64,000 nucleotides of DNA from JANXVY01 sp031365425. GTDB lineage: Bacteria > Pseudomonadota > Alphaproteobacteria > Rhizobiales > Hyphomicrobiaceae. A program made the translations under genes and the position numbers. The stretch lies in assembly GCA_031365425.1 (NCBI GenBank), contig JANLYB010000251.1:1-64000 (forward strand). The letters run 5' to 3'. Every line of letters begins with the position of its first letter. The first letter of the stretch is position 1. This document shows, one piece after another, positions 39,882-49,492 of this stretch. The notes beneath the pieces were generated by a model. The model saw nothing but the letters and a program-made list of their open reading frames with translations, did no database searches and was not told the DNA's origin.

Positions 39882-40739
39882 CTACTCCAACTTAAACGTG
39901 GCCTCAGTCAGACCAAGCGCTGACACCAGCGTGACTTTTGCATCTTTTCCCCTGATGTCGGCTGGATCGACGGCTCCGGTGAGGTCTATCTCGAAACGCA
40001 ACTTGTCGGCTCCGGCTGCTGTGCCGCTACCAAGTTTTGGCAGAGGGATGTAGTCGCCACCGGCGCTTTCAACGTAAACCGCGGCATTTGCGGTCCCTCC
40101 GGGAAACTCAGCCTCGATTGCGATTGAGGGATGGGGACCGTCGAGCCGCACCTCGGTCTTCGTGAGGATGGGGTCGTTGGAGCGGCGTGCGCTGGCTTCG
40201 CGGGGAACGCGGTCCAAGGCTGCGGTCACGGCAGCCGGCAGCGGGCCGGCATGCCCGGCGGGTATGCTGACGGTGAGTTCGGCTTCCACAGGGATACAAA
40301 TCTCGCGGCAAATGCCGTATTCGAGCACGAGAACGAGGTCAATCTGTTGAGTTGCATCTTTAGGCGTCACCACAACTGGAAAGATCGCCGATCCCTTAAA
40401 GCCTAGCGTATCGCCGTCCTTGTCGGCAAAACGGGTTGGGGCCGGATACAGCACCTTCGCGCTCTCGACGTTTTGGGATTTCGACCAGTTGAAAACCGGT
40501 GGAACGCCACCCGCGTCGCCCGGCACCCGCCAGTACGTCTTCCAGCCCTGGCCGAGCACGATTTCAACCGCCGCCATTGATTGACCCGATACCGACCCAG
40601 CTACTAAACGCGCCTTGCTTTCGCGCTTGCTTTCGCTCCAGGCCGACGCCAGTTCGTTGGCTCCCGCGCAGACCCCTCCGGCACACAGTGCCAAGCAAGC
40701 GGCTGCCGCCTTGAAAGCGTACGAGCGGACCATCGACAT
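39882..40739 (-). CDS. Exported DsbD N-terminal-domain-like protein
   Basis: This protein of about 285 residues has a signal peptide (AAAACLALCAGGVCAGA near 9-25). The mature part resembles the immunoglobulin-like alpha domain of the disulfide reductase DsbD, with the Cys pair in YGICREICIPVEAEL that would shuttle electrons in the periplasm. The membrane and thioredoxin domains of full DsbD are absent. The start at 40739 is preferred for AGG about 9 nt upstream; ATGs at 40760 and 40733 are alternatives. It neighbours a peroxiredoxin and is divergent from yqgE. Confidence 0.78.
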   Translation of the reverse strand: MSMVRSYAFKAAAACLALCAGGVCAGANELASAWSESKRESKARLVAGSVSGQSMAAVEIVLGQGWKTYWRVPGDAGGVPPVFNWSKSQNVESAKVLYPAPTRFADKDGDTLGFKGSAIFPVVVTPKDATQQIDLVLVLEYGICREICIPVEAELTVSIPAGHAGPLPAAVTAALDRVPREASARRSNDPILTKTEVRLDGPHPSIAIEAEFPGGTANAAVYVESAGGDYIPLPKLGSGTAAGADKLRFEIDLTGAVDPADIRGKDAKVTLVSALGLTEATFKLE

Positions 40740-40895
40740 CAGGCGTGCCTCACGAGCCATTAGCGTTGCATGTGATATTGTCCAGGACAGATCGCAGGGC
40801 AAGCCTTTTTCCAGCCGTTCCGAATGAACATATAGAGAGGTGCGCGGCGAATTCCCGGCTTCCACCGGGCCGCCCGGGTAGTTAAGCTGGCTTGA

Positions 40896-41522
40896 ATGAA
40901 ACGAAGCAGGCGGATGCGCAAGATCAGGACCAAACACACCATTTCCAGTGGCTTTCTTGATGGCCAATTGCTGATCGCAATGCCAGCTATGACCGACAAG
41001 CGGTTCGCCCGGTCTGTGGTCTACATGTGCGCCCATTCCAAAGACGGCGCGATGGGCATCATTATCAATCAGCGCGCGTCGCACATCAATTTCCCTGCTC
41101 TTATGGAACGCTTGGGGTTGAGTGCCGTCGCTGCCGGGAGCCGTGTTACCGGCCTTGCTGACCGTCCTGTACATGTCGGTGGTCCAGTGGAGACCGGGCG
41201 GGGCTTCGTGCTCCACAGCTCAGACTATGCCGCAAGCGACTCGACACTCCAAATCGACTCCAAAGTCTGCCTCACCGCGACCGTCGACATTTTAAAGGCA
41301 ATTGCGGCCGGTATTGGCCCTCATCAATCTATCCTGGCGCTGGGATATGCGAGCTGGGGAGCAGGCCAGCTTGAGGATGAACTGGCGGCGAACGGCTGGT
41401 TGACCTGCCCGTCGGACCCCGATCTTGTATTTTCTTCCGACCTAGATCTCAAATACACCCGTGCGCTTGCTACGCTAGGTGTCGATCTCTCCCATCTATC
41501 ATCGAATGCCGGCCACGCTTAG
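40896..41522 (+). CDS. YqgE/AlgH family protein (UPF0301)
   Basis: This 208-residue cytosolic protein matches the whole YqgE/AlgH family: FLDGQLLIAMPAMTDKRFAR near 20, GAMGIIINQ near 50, VHVGGPVETGRGFVLHS near 92, and LALGYASWGAGQLEDEL near 148. The molecular function of the family is unsettled; AlgH influences transcription of alginate genes in Pseudomonas. It is convergent with the GGDEF-EAL gene (24-nt gap). Confidence 0.9.
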   Translation: MKRSRRMRKIRTKHTISSGFLDGQLLIAMPAMTDKRFARSVVYMCAHSKDGAMGIIINQRASHINFPALMERLGLSAVAAGSRVTGLADRPVHVGGPVETGRGFVLHSSDYAASDSTLQIDSKVCLTATVDILKAIAAGIGPHQSILALGYASWGAGQLEDELAANGWLTCPSDPDLVFSSDLDLKYTRALATLGVDLSHLSSNAGHA

Positions 41523-41546
41523 CAAGCCACGCTCAATTGGCGCGGC

Positions 41547-44500
41547 TCAAGTCCGGGCAACTTTGCGGACCGGCGGCGCGGTCGCGCCTTCGCGCGGAAG
41601 TTCGACCGGGGTTCCTGCCAATTTCGCGAGACTTGCCGCCAGACCGGGCGGCAATTTCGACAGGTCCGGCGCCATACGTGCCGGTCGCACGCGAGTGACC
41701 GGTTCAGGGCGCGCAGGCGGGGCGGGTGGCGGAGCGCGTTGCGCCACCGATAGCGGAGGCAAGTCGGCCTGACCCACAACGCTGGCGAGTGTCGCCAGAG
41801 CATCCGCGGACAGCGCCCCGCCATTTGCAGGAGCAGCATTAAAAACGCTGGCCAAGTCATCAGCGTAGGCTGGCCGCGGGGCGGGCTGGGTTGCCGCTTC
41901 GTCGCGGCTGTTCAGGAAATCGAGGCCGGCCTGAAGGCTCGAAAGAGGATTGGGTGGCGCAAAGCCGGTCACGAAGTGGCTTGGCGCTTCGGGCATGACC
42001 GGAGCCGTGCCCGGGGGCTCGGCATACAACGGTTGGGGCATAGCCGCATCGTAATCCATCGCAGCAAAATTGGCGACCGCGATCGGCGGTGACTCCGGTG
42101 CAGGCGACGGAGAGCCGGCTTTGGGCCGCATCGTTTTGATCCGGCCGGGCTTGCTGCTGGGTATCGCCGCTGCAACGCTGTCCTGGAGCGCGGCCTTGGC
42201 TGCTGCTGGTGCCGGCGTTGCCGCTGGGCCGGCTGCGCGCTTGGGGCGCTTCATGGTCATCCGGAAAAAGCCGCGCGGCTGTAGCTTGTGCTCGGATTTA
42301 CGAACGAGCTTAAGCAGTTGCAGCACTTCGCGGTCTGGCATCGGATCGCCGTAATAAAAGCCTTGAGCATAAGCGCAACCGATTTCGCGCAGGAACGCCG
42401 CGTCCTTGGGATCCTCTACGCCGTCGGCGACGACTTTCTTGTTGAGTTCATGCGACAAGGCCACCATTGAGCGCACCACAGCCGCCTCCGGAGCATCGCC
42501 ACCGCCGGACGCCTGGACGAACGCACGGTCAATCTTGATCGTGTCAAAGGGGAAGCGCTGCAGATAGGCGAGCGAAGAGAAGCCCGCGCCAAATTCGTCG
42601 AGCGAGAGGTCGGCGCCGATACCGCGCAACAACTCTAGAATCTCAGTCGCCTGTTCGGGGTTGTCCATAACGACGCTCTCGGCGATCTCCAGGCGGAGCG
42701 TGCCTTTAGGGATCACGCCATGATCGAGCACCTGGCCGACTTCGCGCGCGAGTTCGGCCCTAAAGAGTTGGGCGTTCGCGATATTGATGGCGATGAACAA
42801 CGGCCGCTCGATGCGGGGCAGTTCTTTCTGCCAGCGCGCCGCATCCTGGGTGGCACGATTGAGGACGTAGGACCCAACCTTCGCCATCAGTTCGGGATTG
42901 CCGCCGGCAGGCACATAGTCGAAGGGGTTGATCAATCCGAGCTTGGGATGCTGCCAGATCACGCTGGCTTCAAAGCCGGCAAGTTCTTCAGTCGGCAAAT
43001 AAATCAGCGGCTGATAAAGGACCCGGAGCTGGTTTTGGTCCACCGCACGGCGCAGATCGCTCTCGACTTGGCGGCGGTCTTCCCGGTCGGCCCGCATCTC
43101 GGGGCGGAACAGTTCGATCCGGTCTGCGCCTGCGCGTTTGGCGCGGTGGGTGGCGATTTCGGCTTCTTCGAGCAGCCCCGCCTGCCCTTCTTCTTCCCCG
43201 TCGAAAATCGCGATGCCGATGGAGCCGGTGAGTACAATGTCCTGGCCAGAAATCTTAATCGGCGCGCGTACGGTACGGCGGATGCGTTCTGCCTCGCGGG
43301 CAAAATCTGCAGGATCCTTTTCCGCTTCAATGAGAATAGCGAACTGATCGCCGCCGACGCGCGCCAGGGTTTCGTATCCGGTAAGATGGCGCTGGAGCCG
43401 GCGGGCGATGGTGAGCAGCAAGCTGTCGCCGACGGGTAGCCCGAACTTGGCGTTCACAGCTTTGAACTTGTCGATATCGATCAAGATGATGGCTGGTCGA
43501 AGCGTCTCTTCGGTCCGGGCGCGCGTCATCACCACGCCGAGTCGATCCAGGAACAGGGCGCGATTGGGCAATCCGGTCAGCGAGCAATGGACGGCGTCCT
43601 GGACCAGCCGCTCGTGCGCACGTTTGCTGTCGGTAATTTCCCGCAGAAGGCCGACGAAGCGGAACGAGCGGGGATCAGCACCTGGGATGCTCGACGCATC
43701 GAGTTCGAACCAGCGCGAGCTGTGATCGGCGTGGCGCAGGCGGAATTCGGTCCGCAGACTGGCGTTCGACTTGTCTTGGGCAGAGACTAGGATCATGCGC
43801 AAGCGCTCACGGTCCGCTTCGTGGACGTGTTTCAAAAAGTCGGGAATCTTGGCGGACAGTTCGCCTTGGGGCAGCCCGAGCAGATTATCGATAATCGGGC
43901 TGACGGCCACTTCGTTGCGCTTGGGGTGCCACTCGAAAATGGCTGCACCTGCGCCATCAACGGCCAGCGCGCTGAGAGTTCCTTCGCTCGGAGCTGAAGT
44001 GCCGTAAATGGGTTCCAGAGAGCGGAACGCGAACTGAGTGACGGTAAAACCGATCAGCACGACGATCAGGACGAGACCTGCGATCAAACCGGAGGCCGCC
44101 ATGTCGTTAGCAAGGCGGCCGGTGAGAATGACCGCAGCGCCAAAGACCCAGACCAGGAAGAGAAGCCACGTCGGCACCAGTGCCAACGCGCGGTCTTGGT
44201 TGCGCAGCGCGAGGAACACAGTCGTCAAGGCCCCGATTCCACCGATTGCCACGAACGAGAGGCGGGCAAAGGTCGACGCAAGCCGGGGGTCGATGACGGC
44301 AATAGCAACAAGCGCGAGCTGACCGGCAATCCATAGGCTCAACAGCATCCGGATAAGACTTGGCGCACGTCCCAGGCGCAGAAAGGTATGGAGAAAGATG
44401 ACGAGCGACACGGCAATCGCGGACTCGGTCGCTGCACGGTACAGCGCGTTATCGTCGGGACGGAGCTGGAACAGCTTATGGAAAAACCCGAAGTCGACGG

Positions 44501-45197
44501 TCAGATGGGCCAGCACGCACCACGCGACGAGCGCAGCTGATGGGAAGATCGCTTTGTGATTGGCCGCAAACACCGCCGTCAGGAAGATTGCGAGAAGGCC
44601 GGTCAGCCCGAGCAGGACGCCGTTAAAAAGCTGGCGGTCGCGCGCCTTCAATTCGTAGTCGATCGGCTTCCAAAGATACACGCGGGCGAACCGTTCCGTC
44701 GACATTTCAGCAACGTAAGTGATCGTCTGGCCTGGCTCCAGCGTGATGCGGAAGATATCGGCGCGGTCGTTCTTGATCCGCTCCGGCACGAAACCGAGCG
44801 ACGGCGTCACAGCTTCGACGCGGCGGGCGTCGAGGTCGGGCCAGATTGCCCCAGACCCGAACATGGTGTAGCGCTCGGCAGTCAGCCAGCGCTCGATAGG
44901 TTTATCGGTCGCATTTTGAAGAGCAAACGCGATCCAGGACGGGTTGGTGCCCGGTGTTACCGCGCGCACGGTCATGCGCCCGGCGACGGCATCGGAGGCG
45001 GCCACCATGTCGAGCTGTAGGCTATCCCCGCGGCTGTCATAGAATTCGCCAAGCGACGTGATTTCGATGCGGTCCTGATCGGGCGTGACCGAAATCGATT
45101 TGAGCGCCATGGCCGGTGTCGCGTGGCCCGCCACGAGCGTCAAGAACGCGACCAGCAACGCGCAGAAAATTGATGATGAGAGCCGCGTCCCTGTCAT
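41547..45197 (-). CDS. Large membrane GGDEF-EAL protein with degenerate catalytic motifs
   Basis: This 1216-residue protein has a signal peptide (1-31), a periplasmic 7TMR-DISM-like beta domain (about 32-185), seven or so membrane helices (190-390), PAS (about 405-525), GGDEF (about 530-700), EAL (about 710-965) and a disordered Pro/Ala-rich tail of 240 residues. The GGDEF motif reads GGDQF (615-619) and the Mg motif VNAKFG lacks its Asp. In EAL, EAS replaces EAL (743-745), DEFG replaces DDFG (867-870) and ADGVED replaces AEGVE (catalytic Glu925 is Asp). It may be a c-di-GMP receptor rather than an enzyme. ATGA overlap with the acetyltransferase upstream. Confidence 0.9.
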   Translation of the reverse strand: MTGTRLSSSIFCALLVAFLTLVAGHATPAMALKSISVTPDQDRIEITSLGEFYDSRGDSLQLDMVAASDAVAGRMTVRAVTPGTNPSWIAFALQNATDKPIERWLTAERYTMFGSGAIWPDLDARRVEAVTPSLGFVPERIKNDRADIFRITLEPGQTITYVAEMSTERFARVYLWKPIDYELKARDRQLFNGVLLGLTGLLAIFLTAVFAANHKAIFPSAALVAWCVLAHLTVDFGFFHKLFQLRPDDNALYRAATESAIAVSLVIFLHTFLRLGRAPSLIRMLLSLWIAGQLALVAIAVIDPRLASTFARLSFVAIGGIGALTTVFLALRNQDRALALVPTWLLFLVWVFGAAVILTGRLANDMAASGLIAGLVLIVVLIGFTVTQFAFRSLEPIYGTSAPSEGTLSALAVDGAGAAIFEWHPKRNEVAVSPIIDNLLGLPQGELSAKIPDFLKHVHEADRERLRMILVSAQDKSNASLRTEFRLRHADHSSRWFELDASSIPGADPRSFRFVGLLREITDSKRAHERLVQDAVHCSLTGLPNRALFLDRLGVVMTRARTEETLRPAIILIDIDKFKAVNAKFGLPVGDSLLLTIARRLQRHLTGYETLARVGGDQFAILIEAEKDPADFAREAERIRRTVRAPIKISGQDIVLTGSIGIAIFDGEEEGQAGLLEEAEIATHRAKRAGADRIELFRPEMRADREDRRQVESDLRRAVDQNQLRVLYQPLIYLPTEELAGFEASVIWQHPKLGLINPFDYVPAGGNPELMAKVGSYVLNRATQDAARWQKELPRIERPLFIAINIANAQLFRAELAREVGQVLDHGVIPKGTLRLEIAESVVMDNPEQATEILELLRGIGADLSLDEFGAGFSSLAYLQRFPFDTIKIDRAFVQASGGGDAPEAAVVRSMVALSHELNKKVVADGVEDPKDAAFLREIGCAYAQGFYYGDPMPDREVLQLLKLVRKSEHKLQPRGFFRMTMKRPKRAAGPAATPAPAAAKAALQDSVAAAIPSSKPGRIKTMRPKAGSPSPAPESPPIAVANFAAMDYDAAMPQPLYAEPPGTAPVMPEAPSHFVTGFAPPNPLSSLQAGLDFLNSRDEAATQPAPRPAYADDLASVFNAAPANGGALSADALATLASVVGQADLPPLSVAQRAPPPAPPARPEPVTRVRPARMAPDLSKLPPGLAASLAKLAGTPVELPREGATAPPVRKVART

Positions 45198-45823
45198 TGG
45201 CCCGCCGTACCGTAATGGGGCTCGCCGGACGCAAGATTGGGCGTGCGGTAATCTTCAGCCAGCAGCGCAAACAGAATGTGGTCTTGCCAATCATCGTTAA
45301 TTTTGAGGTAGCGGCGGGCATAGCCTTCGCGCTCAAAACCATTGCGTTCGAGGACGCGAATGGACGATGCGTTGGTCGGGAGTGTGGCGGCCTCGATGCG
45401 ATGCAGTCTGAGACCGAAGAAAGTGTATGGCACGACGGCGGCTACTGCGTCTGCCATGTAGCCTTTGCGCAGATGGGGCAAACCAAGCCAGTAGCCAAGC
45501 TGTGCTGCTTGCGTGACGCCTCGGCGCACATTCGACAGCGATACCCCGCCAACGAGGTTGTCGTCGGCTAGGCTAAAAATTGCGAAGGCGTAGCCAAGAT
45601 CCTCGCGCTGTTCGCGCTGGTAATGGCGCAGCCGGCGCCGGTAGGAACTCTTAAGCAGTTCATCCGCTGGCCAACGTGGCTCAAAAGGCTGCAGATGCTC
45701 ACGGCTCTGTGCCCGCAACTCAGCCCACGACGCATAGTCGGCAACCTGTAGCGGACGCAAGCCGACCATCACTCCGCGCGCGACGTAGCTTTCAGGTCCA
45801 GCACTGGCTCTCAGAAACGCCAT
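45194..45823 (-). CDS. GNAT N-acetyltransferase, RimJ/RimL-like
   Basis: This protein of about 209 residues has the GNAT fold of the RimJ/RimL group (ribosomal-protein alanine acetyltransferases). QLGYWLGLPHLRKGYMADAV near 117 includes the acetyl-CoA pyrophosphate loop, and LPTNASSIRVLERNGFEREG near 155 is the conserved C-terminal block. The start at 45823 has AGGGGG 7 nt upstream; longer frames start at 45868 (ATG) and 45889 (TTG, overlapping the M16 gene). Its stop overlaps the GGDEF-EAL start by ATGA. Confidence 0.87.
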   Translation of the reverse strand: MAFLRASAGPESYVARGVMVGLRPLQVADYASWAELRAQSREHLQPFEPRWPADELLKSSYRRRLRHYQREQREDLGYAFAIFSLADDNLVGGVSLSNVRRGVTQAAQLGYWLGLPHLRKGYMADAVAAVVPYTFFGLRLHRIEAATLPTNASSIRVLERNGFEREGYARRYLKINDDWQDHILFALLAEDYRTPNLASGEPHYGTAGQ

Positions 45824-45885
45824 CTCCGGGCCCCCTTTCGCCCGTTTACCCTTGTCAGCGGCCAACATGACCGCCCCGCGTCTAC

Positions 45886-47193
45886 TCAACCAGCAATCGT
45901 ACTAAGCCCGTAGATTTTACTCGTCAGTGTCCGTTCCGCCCTTTTCGCATGGCTTTCGCTCTTCTTGCCCGTGCCGACCACCGCGACACTGGGAGCGCCT
46001 GCCGCCAACGACCCGGCGAAAGTCCGCACCCGATCCGCCGTCACCCCGTCGACCTTGGCTACCAGCTCTTCGGGGCTGACCAGCCGGTCGTGAATGAGCA
46101 GATGACGCGCCATCTGTTCAGCGCGAGCGCCCGAGCTTTCCAGGCTCATGAGCAAACCCGCCTTCAACTGCGCCTTCGCACGCGCAACCTCGCGTTCGGT
46201 CGGACCATTTTGCGCGATTCCGGTCAGTTCGGCACCAATAACGTCGATCAATTCAGGCACCATCGCATGTCCTGTCGCCGCGTGGATCTGGAACATACCG
46301 CTGTCCTTCAGACCCCAGGCCGCCGAGTAAATCGAATAGCAAAGTCCACGCTTTTCCCGCACCTCTTGGAACAACCGCGACGACATCCCGCCACCGAGCA
46401 GGCCGGAAAAGACCTGCGCCGTGAAAGCATCGTCGGCACGGTACGAGGGGCCTTCAAAGCCCATCAATACGTGGCTCTGCTCGAACGGTTTCCTGGACGA
46501 CCGTGCGCCACCGACGTAACGCGCACGTTCTTCCAGATTCCCCGAAACAGATTCACCTTGTGCAGAAAGCCCGCCGAATAGGGCTGCAGCGTGGCGTTCG
46601 ATCGTCTCGTGGCGAACAGCGCCTGCCGCCGACACGATCATGCGGTGCGGCTGGTAATTTGCGCGCAGAAACGTGTGGAGATCAGCCGAAGTTGCGGCAG
46701 TGACGCTTTCTGGCGTCCCCAGGATAGGGCGGCCGACAGCTTGCGCTGGGAAGGCTGCTTCCTGGATCAGGTCGTAGGCGATTTCGTCGGGGCTATCCTG
46801 GGTGGCGGCGATCTCCTGGAGGATCACTTCGCGTTCACGTTCCAGTTCGCCTGCGTCGAAGGTGGAGTTTTGGAGAATATCGGCGAGGATCTCCAACGCG
46901 AGGCCTTCGTCGCCCTTCAACACGCGTGCATAGTAGGCTGTCGTTTCCAGAGACGTGGCGGCGTTGATTTCACCGCCGACCTGTTCGATTTCTTCGGCGA
47001 TCTCGAGTGCCGAGCGGGAGGCCGTTCCCTTAAACGCCATGTGTTCGAGCAGATGAGACAGGCCCTGCTGCTGTTCGGTCTCGTGGCGCGCACCGACGCC
47101 GACCCAGACGCCTAGCGAGCTGGTTTCGATGCCTGCCATATGGTGGGTGACGACGCGCAAACCATTCGGCAACGTCGATACGGTCGTGCTCAT
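45886..47193 (-). CDS. M16 zinc peptidase, mitochondrial-processing-peptidase-like
   Basis: This 435-residue pitrilysin-family protease has the inverted zinc motif HLLEH in GLSHLLEHMAFKGT near 48, with the downstream Glu in EEIEQVGGEINAATSLETTAYYARVL near 72-100. The C-terminal half has FLGGMSSRLFQEVREKRGL-type GGGMSSRLFQEVREKRGLCY near 275. It is the bacterial relative of the mitochondrial processing peptidase beta subunit; probably membrane- or cytosol-associated, with substrate unknown. Its start overlaps the thrC stop by ATGA, a conserved pairing in Hyphomicrobiales. Confidence 0.92.
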   Translation of the reverse strand: MSTTVSTLPNGLRVVTHHMAGIETSSLGVWVGVGARHETEQQQGLSHLLEHMAFKGTASRSALEIAEEIEQVGGEINAATSLETTAYYARVLKGDEGLALEILADILQNSTFDAGELEREREVILQEIAATQDSPDEIAYDLIQEAAFPAQAVGRPILGTPESVTAATSADLHTFLRANYQPHRMIVSAAGAVRHETIERHAAALFGGLSAQGESVSGNLEERARYVGGARSSRKPFEQSHVLMGFEGPSYRADDAFTAQVFSGLLGGGMSSRLFQEVREKRGLCYSIYSAAWGLKDSGMFQIHAATGHAMVPELIDVIGAELTGIAQNGPTEREVARAKAQLKAGLLMSLESSGARAEQMARHLLIHDRLVSPEELVAKVDGVTADRVRTFAGSLAAGAPSVAVVGTGKKSESHAKRAERTLTSKIYGLSTIAG

Positions 47194-48611
47194 GCGACGG
47201 TATCCTTGCGCGAACCTGCTGTGTGCGAACGGGCGTTCGCAGCGACGAAGTCTTGGACGGCGGCCAGATTATTTGGAAGCAATTGCGTGCGCTCCGGATC
47301 GGTCAGCAGATGAGAGAGCCGCGGCGGAAGACTTGGCCGCTGCCCCGTTATTTCTTCCATTACGTCGGGGAACTTTGCCGGGCTGGCCGTTGCCAAGATG
47401 ACGGTCGGAGCGTTGGAACCTGTCACGCGCTGGGCCGCAACGAGGCCGCAGGCCGTGTGGGGATCTGCGGTGTATCCGCTGGCGGATCGGCATGCGGAGA
47501 TTGCGCTGGCAATTTCGGTCTCGCTAGCCGATGAGGCCGCAAATTCCGACCTCAAGGTTGGGTGTATCGAACCCAGTTCAAATCGTCCCGATTGCGCCAG
47601 CGATGCCATCTGCGCACGAATGAGTGCATCATCGCGTCCGCTGGCTTCAAACAGATAGCGCTCGAAGTTCGATGAAACACCGATGTCCATTGATGGCGAC
47701 GATGTCGCTTGAACCGGCCGCATTTCGTAGACGCCGGTTTCAACCGCGCGCGGGAGGATATCGTTACTGTTGGAGGCGATGATCAGGCGCTCGATGGGGA
47801 GGCCCATTTGCTTGGCGACGTAGCCAGCAAAGATGTCGCCGAAATTGCCGGTCGGGACCACGAACGACACTTTGCGGTGAGGTGCGCCCAGCGCGGCGGC
47901 GGCGACAAAATAGTAGGTAGCCTGGGCAACGATTCGGCCCCAGTTAATCGAATTGACACCCGACAGTCCGACCCGGTCGCGAAAGGCGTGGTCATTGAAC
48001 ATGCCCTTCACCAGGGCTTGGCAATCGTCGAAGTTGCCGTCAATGGCGACGGCGTGGACGTTGGCCTCGGCCGGCGTCGTCATCATGCGCCGCTGGACTT
48101 CGGAGACCCTGCCTTGCGGATAAAGAATGACGATGTCGACGCGCTTGGATGAGCGGAAGGCTTCGATCGCTGCACCGCCCGTATCGCCCGACGTGGCTCC
48201 CACGATGGTTGCGCGCTCGCCGCGCTTTTCGAGGACGTGGTCCATCATGCGGGCGAGGAGTTGCATCGCCACATCTTTGAAGGCGAGCGTCGGGCCGTGG
48301 AACAGTTCCAGCACGAACAACCCCGGTTCAAGCTGAACAAGTGGGGTCACGGCGGAGTGTCCGAACTGGCTGTACGCGTCTCTCGCCATCGCCGTTAGAT
48401 CTTCGCGCGAGATGGTGCCCCCCGTGAACGGCGCGATGACCTCGACCGCCACCTCGTGAAACGGCCGCCCTGCAAAACCAGCGATCTGGTCAGAGGTCAG
48501 TTGAGGCCAAGTTTGAGGAAGATACAGCCCGCCGTCGCGGGCGAGCCCTGCCAGGATGACGTCATCGAAGTTCAGGATGGGGGCTTGGCCCCGGGTCGAA
48601 ATGTATTGCAA
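47190..48611 (-). CDS. thrC: Threonine synthase
   Basis: This 473-residue PLP enzyme converts O-phosphohomoserine to threonine. It is the long gram-negative/yeast-type form: N-terminal MQYISTRGQAPILNFDDVIL, the PLP-lysine segment HGPTLAFKDVAMQLLAR near 108, GATSGDTGGAAIEAFR near 140 and VPTGNFGDIFAGYVAKQMG near 258. It lies 98 nt downstream of surf1 on the same strand and is coupled to the M16 peptidase by ATGA. Confidence 0.95.
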   Translation of the reverse strand: MQYISTRGQAPILNFDDVILAGLARDGGLYLPQTWPQLTSDQIAGFAGRPFHEVAVEVIAPFTGGTISREDLTAMARDAYSQFGHSAVTPLVQLEPGLFVLELFHGPTLAFKDVAMQLLARMMDHVLEKRGERATIVGATSGDTGGAAIEAFRSSKRVDIVILYPQGRVSEVQRRMMTTPAEANVHAVAIDGNFDDCQALVKGMFNDHAFRDRVGLSGVNSINWGRIVAQATYYFVAAAALGAPHRKVSFVVPTGNFGDIFAGYVAKQMGLPIERLIIASNSNDILPRAVETGVYEMRPVQATSSPSMDIGVSSNFERYLFEASGRDDALIRAQMASLAQSGRFELGSIHPTLRSEFAASSASETEIASAISACRSASGYTADPHTACGLVAAQRVTGSNAPTVILATASPAKFPDVMEEITGQRPSLPPRLSHLLTDPERTQLLPNNLAAVQDFVAANARSHTAGSRKDTVA

Positions 48612-48709
48612 GTCTCAGTCACCTACTTTGTCGCGCAAGGAATGAACCTAGTCTGGCGCGGGTCCGCGAACAAGCCAAGCCGTAGCGCCGCGCACAGATG
48701 CGCACGGAA

Positions 48710-49483
48710 CTAAGTGGGTTTCAGCCGGCTCCAGGCATACGCGCCATACATGACAAGGAGGGTCACAGCCAATCCATACCAAGTTATTGCGTATTCGAGG
48801 TGGCGGTTGGAGATTTCGACTTTACCTGCCAGAGGCAACGGAAACCCGCCAGCCGGGACCGGGGCAGTCTGGTCGATATAGGCCCACATTTCATTGACGG
48901 GCGCGTCGGACTCGACGGGCCAAAGTTCGCTGGGGTTACGCACGAAAAAGATGTTCTTGGCGGCGTCGTTCTGGCCGTCGAACGTCGCGCGCACCTGAGC
49001 GCTACGGTAAAGGCCGGCGACGTCGACACTCTGGCTGGTCTGACCCAGAATGCGCTTGGAAGGCTCCTTGCGGTCCTCTGGCACGAAGCCCCGGTTCACG
49101 AAAACGGTCTTGGCCGAGCCATCGAGGCGCAGCGGCGCGAAGACCCAATAACCCTGACTGCTGCCGAGGCCCTGAACCTGCGGCGCTGCCGTAAAGATAT
49201 GTCGCTCTCGGGAATGATCGAAGACGCCACGGAGCGAAACGGGCTGATACTCGCAAGGATTGGCAAGGCCGGTGTCCGTGAGATCATGGCAGGATAGGCC
49301 CGGCCAGCTTGCCGTTGCTGGAATGGGCGGTGACGTGCCGCGCGATTTCAACGTGGCAAGAATGTTCTCTTTCCACGTCTTGCGGTGCCATTGCCACGTT
49401 CCCAGGCTGAAGAGGACGCAGAACGCCAAGGCGCTGAGAATGGTCGGGACGAGCAGTTTGGCCTGAACGAGACGGGACAGCAT
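48710..49483 (-). CDS. Cytochrome oxidase assembly protein Surf1
   Basis: This 257-residue inner-membrane protein helps insert haem a into subunit I. Two membrane helices flank the periplasmic domain: near 13-32 (TILSALAFCVLFSLGTWQ) and near 228-250 (YAITWYGLAVTLLVMYGAY). Surf1 hallmarks are the LGTWQ helix end near 28, VFVNRGFVP near 130 and NRHLEYAITWYGLA near 222. It follows DUF983 by 9 nt. Confidence 0.92.
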   Translation of the reverse strand: MLSRLVQAKLLVPTILSALAFCVLFSLGTWQWHRKTWKENILATLKSRGTSPPIPATASWPGLSCHDLTDTGLANPCEYQPVSLRGVFDHSRERHIFTAAPQVQGLGSSQGYWVFAPLRLDGSAKTVFVNRGFVPEDRKEPSKRILGQTSQSVDVAGLYRSAQVRATFDGQNDAAKNIFFVRNPSELWPVESDAPVNEMWAYIDQTAPVPAGGFPLPLAGKVEISNRHLEYAITWYGLAVTLLVMYGAYAWSRLKPT

Positions 49484-49492
49484 CGGCGGCGA

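Noticed and set aside
40740..41216. Long N-terminal extension of the DsbD-N-like frame
   Set aside because: Runs antisense through yqgE; the signal peptide is at the downstream start.
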